The position numbers and the translations under genes were made by a program. DNA of 64,000 nucleotides from Anthonomus grandis grandis (lineage: Eukaryota > Arthropoda > Insecta > Coleoptera > Curculionidae): contig NC_065552.1 in NCBI RefSeq assembly GCF_022605725.1, forward strand, positions 29,957,879-30,021,878. The letters run 5' to 3'. Every line of letters begins with the position of its first letter. Position 1 is the first letter of the stretch. Below are positions 34,301 to 46,300 of the stretch, piece by piece. The notes beneath the pieces were generated by a model, which saw only the letters and a list, made by a program, of their open reading frames with translations, was not told where the DNA came from and searched no databases.

Positions 34301-37300
34301 GGTAGATTAATGTCCTACTTACTTGCTAGAGAAGATTAAATACTGAACAGACATTCATAATCTCTTATAACTTATATCGATTTTATAATGATATTCCTGC
34401 AGATCTAAAAGCTTTATCGGAGGGCTTTTTAAAAAAAAAGGTAAAATTACTGCTTTAGAAGCATGGTGTTTGGATACGTCTTATGTGATGCTTTGATTAA
34501 AGTTTATAATATAGATAGTGGTAATGGGCGATTTTTGATTGTTTTTGTAAATAAATTCCTGGCGGCTTATGTTGGAATAATTGGAAATTTGGTAGTGAGG
34601 CGGAATTTTTTAATGATGTTATCCCAAAAGCCCCCTTTCAGAAGGTATTTTTACCTTTAATTTTTATTCATATTTATTTAACATGTAAGGTTTTCCGCGA
34701 AAAAAACCAATATTTAAAAAAAAATTACGTTTCTTTACAGTAGTAAAATTTATTAATTTAAGAAGTTAAGAGATAGTAATTCTTTCAGTTTAAACAAATT
34801 TTGTGCCAGCAGTTGCCGGTACATAAATTAGGCAATAAAAATTATTAAGTGAAAGTTAATTGTAATTGAAATAATTGAAAAAGTTTATAGGAGGATTTTG
34901 TAGGTGAAATTTTAGGTCTTTATAGTCTAAATTTTGGTTAATGAAGCTAGGAAAATTCCTTTTAAGACTAGAATTAGATACCCTATTATTGAAAAAGTAA
35001 ATTTTTAAACTAGGCCATTATTAGATAAGTTCTTTAAAATAAAAAAAAATTGCGGTATTTTAGTCTTTTTAAAGGAACCTGTTCTTTAATTGATAATCCA
35101 CAATTTGACCAATTTGATTTATTAGTTTTCATATCGTTGTAGCATCGAATATTTCCTAAGAGTCAATATTCTCAATTCTTTGGAGAAAAAATTCAAATCA
35201 AGATGTAGCTTATAGTTAAATAGAAATGCGTTACAATAAAACAATGTATACGTAGATAAAATTTTGAAGGCGAATTTAATAGTAATTTTTTAGAAATTTT
35301 TAAAATGATTTTGCTCTAAAATATGCACATATTGCCCGTCGCTTTCATTTTAAAATGAAATAAGTCATAACGCAGTAGAGGTACCGAAAGGTGCCTCTAG
35401 AAGACAAGCTAAAGCTAAGTAAGACCTAATGCTAAATTACTTAACACGTCAACCAATGCAAGCTGAAGAATATGACTTAAAGGAAAATATTTAAAAAATA
35501 CTTAGCTACATTAAATTATTGAAAATTAAATTAGGTTCAAAAGTAAAAACGCCATTCACACACACGAGAACAGGACTCTTTTTAGCTTTTGTAATTTCCA
35601 TTTTTTCTCCAAAAGGTCAAGCTTCCTACCTTTAAGGCATTAATGAAGCATTTCAGCTCCCACCCCTGGAGAAAAATTATGTATAGAGGCCAGCAAATGG
35701 TTAGCAAACGCTGATTTGGTATCAGTGACATTGGTATTCTAATATTTTTCAAAAAACGCTACGTGTTTTCCTACGTTTGAGACCTATTCTTTCTTTTAGC
35801 GGAATTCGTCGAAGTAATGAAAAAAACCGAGCTACATCAGCGCATTCCGTTCAACATGGAATCCCCGTTTGTTCAATTGTACTTTGGTAAGCAAAAACAA
35901 CGGTTGGTTACTTACCACGAGTTCAGTCAGTTCCTCCATGATTTCCACGAGGAATACGCCATCGAAGGATTCAAGAGAGCGGACAAAGACGGCTCCGGAT
36001 TCATTTCGCTACTCGATTTTCAAGACATTATGATTAGTATTAAAAGCCATTTGCTTACCAAGCAAGTACAAGCGCATCTTATCGAAGTAAGTGGATAGAA
36101 AAAAATGGAAAAGGTTAAGTAATTTCTAAGCTTTTATTTGTACACAGGCCGTCCAAGGAGAAACCCAAAGCAAACGAGTCAGTTTTCCATACTTTATTGC
36201 CTTTAATGCTTTACTAAACAATATGGAATTGGTAAAACGCATTTATTTGAACGTAACTAACGGTCATAGAACTCAGGAAGTCAGTAAGGAGGAATTCATG
36301 CATTCCGCCCAGGCCATGTCCCAGATGACTCCCCTCGAAGTAGAGATTTTATTTCACCTTATGGACGTTTTACATCAAACAGGGTAAGTTCGAAAAAAAA
36401 GCTTGATATTGATACACTTATTTAATATTCAAATAATTGCTGCATTTCGGATCACTTATTGGGTTAGATTATCGCATAGGGAGGCACTAGTAGAAGGGTT
36501 GGTGATACGATAAAGTCATTTTATTAAGTAATTTATGGTTAAATTTAGTGTTTTTTAGGCGCATCGTGTATAATGACCTCTATGCCATAGCTCCTGAACC
36601 GTATTTTAAACAAATTACTAGTAGATTAGCGGAAATTCATGCTGTTTCGGTAAGTGTAATAATTTTCCATAAGACTTTGGGTGTATTTAATTATGTTTTA
36701 TTTGGTATCATCGCATCTATGTCTCACATAATGATTAATATTATCGTCTTCATTGGCATATTCTATCATCATTACATTTGTATATTATTGTTATTCAAAT
36801 ACTAAATTTTGCGTCGTTTCTGTCACGTATATTTTAGAGTCCAGAGGAACGGGGAGTGGTTATACAAATCCTCGAAAGCGTCTATCGTTTTTCTTTAGGT
36901 TCAGTGGCCGGAGGTAAGTCGTAGAGATTATTTTTGCACGCGATTCTCAATGTGTATTGTTACTAACCTGGCATAACCTTCCCTACCCCAGCTTACTTTC
37001 CCGCAGTAAACTGAATGTGATATCTTACTTATTAATTAGGGATATTTGTTGGCATTATATTTTTAAATTGAAATAGCGAAAACAGCTTTGATGGTATAAG
37101 ATTTGAAGTCTCTTGTGGTTGTTTAGCAGATTTTTTTATATTTTAAAATAATTACTATTACGTTGTTTTGCTCTTATCAGATTGCTAACTGGGTCGTTAA
37201 CAAAGGTTTGCACTTGGTTGCAAATCTTTAAAAGGTTTGCACAAAATTGGATACATATATCTATGAGTGGCTTTCTATAATATACAATCTTTGTTTATTG

Positions 37301-40300
37301 ACCAAAGCTTTCAAATACATGAACGTTTTCTACACTAGCCTAATCCTGGAAAATGTATGGTAATCAACAAGTTTCTCCAATTATTTGAAACAGTTTTACA
37401 TAAAACAATCTATCCATCTCTAAAATTTTCCAATCAGATAGTCCAATAATCTTTTTGAATTTCTCATTATAAATCGCACATAATTTATTTAATGATTAGG
37501 TTATTACATGTTTCTTCATACTCTAATATTAACACTAATTTTCGCTCTGTATCTAGAGTGGTAAGGCCTGTAGCCAAGGTTTTACCTTAGTGGAAATATT
37601 CTGGTAGGTGATTTGCTTGCTGTATTTATTTATATCCATTTGTTACTTGTCTGGATTTATGCTAGGAAAGATGCTGTTCACTGAAATATTATTTTAGCAT
37701 AATTATGTGCCTATTATATTTAGTGTGTTGTAATCTTAAGAAGTTAGTTTATGTTTCTAAAAAATATCAGCAATATCTGGTATCCGCCAGGCAGTTTTGG
37801 GCCTATCCAATTCTTTTTGACATTTTTTAATATATATAGATATTCCGATATTGTAAATGATTTTAAAATATCAACTTCAATTAATTGATTACCTTAATCT
37901 ACAATACCAATGGAATTTTTTTCTTGTATTTAGAAAAAAATTAAAAATTTATTGTTGACAGACGTGTAAAAAGCACAATTGATGACAATAAAAAGATGAA
38001 AGTTTTGAAATCAAAGTTATATCACAGGATTAGAGAAAAATACACGAAATCAAATAGGAACCCGGCACCCTGGTCAATAACAGAGCAGTAGTCGTATCAT
38101 ATTTTGTATGTTTTCAGAAAAAAGGAATTAAAAACTAAGAATAGAAATGTGAAATCCGTTTTTTTCGATTTTTAGTAGATTAAGTTTTAGAGGCTTTTAA
38201 ATTAATTTAAATAGCAATTATGAAAACCGCGTATCTTAGAAACAGTTGAATAAAAGTATGGCATGTGATATATCAAAATGTTTATAATTTTGTATAGAAT
38301 CCAAAAATATAATCACATGCGGGGTATTCCATTTAAAATAAGAAAGTTGGTATTGACCACGGCTACATGAGACACACTGTATATAAATTTTTCGTTGAAA
38401 AAAAATACGCAATCAAAAATATTAGTCGACGTGTGCGAGCGTTTTTTCGAACACACCCTCATTTATTTCTTATTGAATTTGTTCCATATTTTTGCCGTTC
38501 ACTGTATAATATTGTTAATATTACTTAATTACCATCTATATTTTTAGCGGAGCTATGCCATTTTAAGAATTCACATTTTTACTTATACAGGGTCTTTCAG
38601 AACTATGGGATCAAACTTCTGGGGGTTGTTCAGTGCAACAGAAGAATCCATTTGAGTATAGCAACCCATGTCTGGAAATGCGTCACTATGCCACTACGGC
38701 CCTAAGACGCGTTAAAATTTATAAAAAACATTTATTACCTAAATAGGATCTGTTGCATTTATTTTTACCTTTTGTACATGATACCATAACAACAATTATT
38801 GTTTAAAATCAACGCTTATCAATGTCAATTCTCAATGTAATTTTTAAACATTTATTGCTAATGGAAAACTTTACCAATCAAGAATTGGCGGATACGCATT
38901 TGGCATACGGAGCAACAAACTGCTATGCACGAGCAGCATCGCGGTTGTATCATGAACGTTATCCCGAACGACAGCATCCTGGATACAAAAAGTTTATTGC
39001 GATTCATCGGCGGCTCGCTGAGACAGGCATGTTTAAGACCAAGATGCATGATACTGGTGTTGCTCGAACCGTAAGAACGGTCGAATTTGAAGAAGAGGTG
39101 TTTCAGCGAGTTGCCGATGAACCATCAAATAGCACATGTGACGTCGCTAAGAATATGAATACGAGTTGAACGCTTCTGTCTGGCTGGTACCATACAAGCA
39201 ACAACTCCATCCTTACCACTTCCAGAAAGTTCAAGGTCTGACTGCAGCCGATTATCATCCTAGAGTTCAATTTTGTCGATGGCTTCTGGATCACATCATT
39301 GCACAACCAAATTTTTTACGATACGTTTTGTGGACCGATGAAGCCTCTTTCACAAGAGACGGTATTTTTAATATTAGGAATAGCCATGTTTGGGACGAAG
39401 AAAATCCTTATGCAATTTTTCCAAAAAAACATCAGAATAGTTGGTCTGTCAACGTATGGGCAGGCATTGTTGATGATTATTTAATTGGGCCATACCTCTA
39501 CCGGAACGGTTAACAGGACCTATTTATCTGCGTTTCTTGGAGGAAGTTCTCCCAGAACTCCTTGAAAATGTTCCACTAAACGTTCGACGGCAAATGTGGT
39601 TTCAGCATGATGGAGCGCCGGCTCACTTTGCTGTACAAGTACGCGAGTATTTGGCTCAGCGGTTTGGATGTTGGCACCGTTGGATTGCCAGAGGTGGAGC
39701 AGTTTCTTGGCCTCCTAGGTCACCCGATTTAACGTCGCTCGATTTTTTCTTAAGGAGACATGTAAAGTCTTTAGTCTACGAAACTCCAGTAGAATCAGAG
39801 CTAGACTTAATTGGACGAATAACAGCAGCATTTGAAATCATTCAAAACGAGGATCAAATTTTTAGTGTAATCCGCCGAAATCACGTGCGGCGTTTAAATC
39901 GGTGTATTGAGATTGGAGGAAGACATTTTAAACAATTGTTGTAATGGTATCATATACAAAAGGTAAAAATAAATGCATCAGATGCTATTTAGGCAATTAA
40001 TATTTTTTCTAAATTTAAGCGCGCTTAGGGCCGTAGTGACACATTTCCGGACATGGGTTCCTATACTCAAATGGATTCTAACACTGAACAACCCCTAGAA
40101 GTTTGATCCGTTAGTTCTGAAACACTCTGTATACAATAATATATAAGCCGACATAATATTAAACCAACTCAAATGTTTAGATTTTGAAACAACATAAATT
40201 TTACTAATACTCATTTCTAATTTAAAACAAATGATTCAAAAAACTAATTTAGTTTAATATATGTTTTATTATTTAATTTCAAATCGTCCTTATAACGGGT

Positions 40301-43300
40301 GGTTCAGAAAGTTGTTCATTTTTTGACGCTTCGTATAAAATTTGGTAGGGGGGCTAGAACCGTGCGCGCGTGCTCAATCGATAGCTTGGTTCAGGGAAAT
40401 TTAGTCACCATGCAGCGCTATACGGGAGAGCAACGCTCGTTTTGTGTACGAGAGTATTTCCGTAACAACAATTCGGCCACCATTGTGCGCCGTAGATATC
40501 GGGCACATTTTGATTTGCATGACATTAACCAGTGCCCAAGCCCACAGCTGATCGTAAAATGGGTACGTAAGTTTAACGACACCGGTTCGACGTTAAATAA
40601 ACGAAATTTGGGTCGGCCAAGGACAACGAGAGTTCCCGAAACGGTTGCTCGGAGAGCGTCTATACGCCGAGAACCGACCTTGTCTTCCCGCAAGCGCGCA
40701 GCGGCATTAAATGTCTCCAGATCGTCGGTGCTGCGAATTCTTCACAAAGATTTAAACATGCATCCTTACAAAATTCAATTAGTGCAGGAATAAAAGGAAA
40801 ATGACCCTCCTGCAAGACTTTTGTTCGCCAACGAAGTAATGAATCGATTTCAGCGATTCAACAATATTTTTTTCTCCGATGAGGCTCATTTTCACCTAAA
40901 TGGCCATGTGAACACCCAAAATTGTGCTACTGGTGTGCAACAAACTCGCAGTAATAACATCAAAGGCCCCTGCATAGCCCAAAGGTCACGGTTTGGGCTG
41001 CAATGTCGGGATCAGGAATAATCGGTCCCTATTTTTTCGAAGACGCTCGAGGCAATTACCGTAAATTCGCAGCGTTACATAGACATGCTTCAAACATTTT
41101 TCGCTCCCGCCCTTCAGGAGTTTGAGGGATACAATCGAAACACTTGGTTTCAGCAGGACGGTGCCACCTGCCACACCTCCAACCTGTCTTTGCCTGTCGT
41201 TCAGGCGCTTTTTTCCAATAAATTAATTTCCCGAAGAGGGGACATTCAGTGGCCCGCCCAAAGCCCGGACCTGACCCGATGCGATTTTTTTTTGTGGGGA
41301 TACCTTAAGAGTAAGGTGTACAGCAACCGACCCGCCACCCTGAATGATCTAAAGGCCAATATCCAGCAAGAAATTGAAGCGATAACTCCAGAAACTTGCC
41401 AACGCGTTATTGAAAATTTTAGGGCTCGGCTTGAGGAGTGCCTGGAAAGAAATGGGGCACATTTGGACAACGTAATTTTTAAGACATAAATTTCCCAAGT
41501 TTTCTGTAAATTTTAAGAATAAATTTGTTACAACGGGTTTTTTTTTAATTTAATTTTATAAAATTAACAACTTTCTGGATCACCCAGTATCCTACTAATG
41601 CTTATGTCCAGATTCCCTAATAATTCCCACAGTGTTTCAGAAATATTTTAGTGCACATGACAGTTTTTATATTATAATTTAATCCCAACTAAAGGTAACT
41701 TTTAGTTCCAAGATGCAATAGAGAAAAGATTATTAATTAAGAGTATAATTTAACAAGAAAAAAATCGCATTAAATTAATATGAATGGCACGTAATAATTT
41801 ACTGGGGCTGTTCTATTTCACTTAACGTTCCCGGAGCATGTAATTCACTAAAAAATTGTCATTCTCCCAGTCTGATTGACTGTACTGGGATAGGAAAATA
41901 AATCAGGAGATAAGAAGGAGGACTAGATTCGTTGATATATATAAGAGAGCTGCGGAGTTGCAATGGACCTGGGTCGATCAAGATGAGGAGAGATGGACAA
42001 AGAGAGTGATACAGCGGCAGCCTAGAGAAAAAATAGAATAGATAGTCCTAGAATTGCCCAAAACTGACACGAATGGAAACTCACGCAGAGGCCTATATCT
42101 AGAAGTAGATTGGAGAAGGCTGATGAAGAAGAAGAAGATGCCAATAGACTTTTGTTTTTGGATTCTGTGCCAACGGCTTATTTTTCTATATTAATAACTT
42201 TAAGTTATCTTTTTGTAGAAATTGGCATTTTTTATAAATAAATTGTCACGTGCACAAAACTTGCTCAACAAAGTAATCTTATAATAAATAATCACTTACA
42301 ATTCTAGCGGTGGGAGCTACGGCCGTCTACCCTATCGATCTGGTTAAAACCAGAATGCAGAACCAACGCACGGGGTCTTTGGTGGGCGAATTGATGTACA
42401 GAAACAGCATTGATTGTTTCAAAAAGGTTGTTAGACACGAGGGTGTCTTCGGTTTATATCGAGGATTAGTGCCGCAACTGTTGGGAGTCGCTCCGGAAAA
42501 AGCCATCAAGCTCACTGTAAACCACTTACTATCTACCGCTTTTTGAAATCTTCATTTAAAACAGACTTTTTCTAGGTAAACGATTTGGTGAGAGATAAAT
42601 TAACGGATAAAAACGGTCGCATACCTTTATGGGGTGAAATTCTGTCTGGTGGCTGCGTAAGTAGTTTACCTTTTTTGCCACGCTTTATATGCTGGAAATG
42701 TTTTCTACATTAATTGTAACTTTTAGGCAGGCGGTTCCCAAGTGGTATTTACAAATCCGTTGGAAATCGTGAAAATCCGGCTGCAAGTGGCCGGAGAAAT
42801 CGCCGTGGGATCGAAAGTTCGCGCTTGGACTGTAGTCAAAGAACTGGGATTGTTCGGGCTGTACAAAGGAGCCCGAGCGTGTCTTTTGAGAGACGTGCCT
42901 TTTAGCGCCATCTACTTTCCCGCTTACGCACATACCAAAGCAAGGTAAAATATCTCTTAGTCGTACTATCGATCTCCGTCTAATAGTTGGTAAACAAAGA
43001 AACAAAAAACAAAGTCACCGTCTCATAAGGAAATTTTATTGGCTTTTAATATAAAAACCATTAAGATGCTACATCAATTCATAAAAATATCCATAATCTA
43101 CATTATTAACATTATTTTTAAAATTGGAAATACAAAAGATTCTTTACAGGAAGTGGTTGCCCTAATAGCAAAGAATTTGAGAAAAGATAAAAAATGCCTT
43201 ACAATCTTTCTAGGCTTATTTAAAGACGCATTTGACGTTTCTCTCATATTAAATTATTTAAAATCTTAAAGAACTAGTGGTGTTACAAGTAATGTTCTGA

Positions 43301-46300
43301 ACTTGTTCAAAAATTACCTAAGTAATAGAAACCAATATGCAAAGTTAGTAATGTAAGGATAGTCAATATAGGAGTACCACAGGAAACAGTCTGAGTACCT
43401 ATTCGGTTAAAATCTATGTTGACTCTTGAAATAGAGGGTGAAGTTGCAGTTCGTGTAGAATTAAGGAAAGGTCTTTTGAAAGTGAAAGAATTCCTGGATT
43501 CCAAAGCTAAATATTACAAAGATATAACTTTTTCAATTACTAATGCTAACCGTCCAAATTATAAGAAAATTTTAATTGTAACATTAAGTGAGCCAATGAA
43601 AGCCGTTACAAATGTAAAATATCTAGGTGTTGGCGTATGTTCAATACTTAAAAAAAATTGGGCTTTATTACCCAGATGCTATTTACTAAGAGAAATTCTG
43701 TCAAGAAAACTACTTATACACTTTTATAAATTAATTATAGATTCTCTACTTAGGCATGTAATTTCAGTTTGGGATAATACACAATTGGCATATCAATATA
43801 CCGTAAGAAACATTACAATAGGAAAGAAATATGTACAAGAAGTAAATAAATTTGTTGTAGAAAAGTATTTATTGTTATGCTAGGTTTTTTCTGTTTTGTT
43901 TTTCTTTAATTAAGTTGCACATTTGATTGGACTTGGTGTGTCACATTATATATAGATAGGTGCTTTAAAAATTTAAATATACAACATTGCATTTTGGTAT
44001 GAGAAATTAAAACACAATAAGAAATACAATAAACTCAACTAACATTAAACATAAATTTCATTCTTATACACCTTCACAGGTCACCTTAACGGAGGTGAGG
44101 TTTGAGATGAACAATATGTCTTATAATAATTGGTTAACTTACAGAGTGAAGATTTTACAATATTTTTGCGTGACATAAATACAAATATTTTGAACCACGA
44201 TTTGGCTATTACAAATAACTTCTTCACTGCAATTATCTATTAGTCAATATACCGGGTGGTGCGTCGCCGAGCGGAACATAGGAAATCCCATGTAAATTTT
44301 AAGGGGGTCAATTATTGGCTTCCCTGTACATTTTACAGAAAGAACGTAAGATAACTTTTTGAAGAGACCAATCTGGCAAACCCTCGTGCAAAGTTTAAAA
44401 AACTTTTAATAAGCGAATGTTGAATTATTCAATTTAATGTAATTGCAAAATTACCAAATTTTCGGTTCAGGTAAAATCAAATAAAAGATAATAAGCCTTA
44501 TTAGTAATTTTGCCAATTTTTTTGAGAAATGTCTTAGAGACTATATAATTTTTTTATTAACTTTTAAATAATAATCAGTTTGAGCTCCAAAGGGAGGTTC
44601 ATAAGTTGTGAGCACAAATCACGCTATACTTAGACTTGTTGACTCTATCAAATCTTACCTGGACTGGAACAAAAAATGACTCGGTGTTTTTTACACCCTG
44701 TAAAGGCTTTTAACACGGTGCCTCATAAAAAACTGCTAGAAATGCTTAAGCACTACGCAGTGAAGGACACTGTGTGGGACCTCTTTTGAGGCTATTTTAA
44801 AGACAGAACACAACAGGTTAGAATAAATACAAGGCCTATTTATATCATGTGCAGGCGACATAGCTTTGGTATTTACCGATGATAGTTGAAAAGGAGTCAA
44901 AACTAAAGCAGGACTGGGTATTGCAATGGTAAAGGACTGGCTAGACTTTAACAAACTAACCCCTAATATAAATACATCCATTTTCTTTTAATAAAGCCAA
45001 CAGACATAATTTGAACTCTTTGCAGCTGCCAGGAACAGGACTTAAAATAAATAAAGCTAAAGGCATTAAATATTCAGGTGTCATAGTTAATAACAACTTG
45101 AATAGTCTGATTATATTGGTAGTTTGGTTATCAAGGTGAGAAGGTTAGTCTTCAAGTTTTATGAGGTGCCTAAGTTTATGAACCAAAAACTACTTATACA
45201 AAGCTGTAGTTGAGCCTCTATATGCTATATATGACAATATGCTATTATTGTGCTACTGATCTATACATAAACCCGCTCGAACGTCTGAATGTGGTATAAA
45301 ATTATACTTTCAGAAAGAAAAACTTTATCCTACTGAACGGCTTGTCAACGATAATATACATCAATTCGAAATCTTATCTTTTTATGCCATTTATCTTTTT
45401 CTATACAATAACAAGGACTTACAAACAAAAGTTGAGCATGCATAACAAACTAGATAGGTATCCAACTAGAATTTGACTATTCTTTTTTATATTTGGCTGT
45501 TTTTATTTTGTATATATATAATTAGCAAGGAATTTTATATATCCTAACATATGTAATTCAAGTATAAACAGTATAAAATACGAAACACATCTTAAACCAA
45601 TGTATCCAATTCTGCCATATAGAATAAGGTTTCATTAACCTTAATATCTGTTTATTAAATACATGCAGGTTGTAAAAGAAATTATTTTAGTCCATTATGT
45701 TATAGAAACTAATTTAACCTCCTTCACATACAGATTGCTTCTAATCTAGGTGCAATAATTTGTTTAAATGGCTCAAATTGTACGGTGTTATTTGAAAAAT
45801 TAAATAAATAAATTAATCTATGTATGATATGTTTTGATTTTTGTTTACTTTGCCTCCTATAACAACTAAGCTGCATTGTACTACCCTAGGTCTATACACT
45901 TTATTTTTCCACTATAATACGCTGATTATTTCAGTTTGGCGGACGAGAATGGCTATAACCACCCGATGACGTTACTGCTAGCCGGTGCAATCGCGGGTAT
46001 TCCTGCGGCTTCATTGGTCACCCCAGCTGATGTCATCAAGACCCGCCTCCAGGTGGTCGCCAGGGCTGGACAAACGACGTACAGTGGCGTATTGGATGCC
46101 ACCAGGAAAATTTACAAAGAAGAAGGATTCAGAGCATTCTGGAAAGGATCTATCGGTAAGTTATTTTAAGTATTTTTTTCGAATTTTCTCAAGGATTTTT
46201 TAAAAATTTGCAGCTCGTGTATGCAGATCGTCACCTCAATTTGGTGTGACTTTAGTTACATATGAACTGTTACAGAGGTTGTTATATGTTGATTTCGGAG

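Noticed and set aside
36548..36805. 85-codon frame starting at aralar exon 5
   Set aside because: Only the part to 36649 is exon; the hydrophobic remainder is intron sequence past a GTAAGT donor.
42310..42546. Continuous frame through the end of aralar exon 7
   Set aside because: It reads past the GTAAAC donor into the intron; joining to the exon at 42576 gives the conserved carrier sequence instead.
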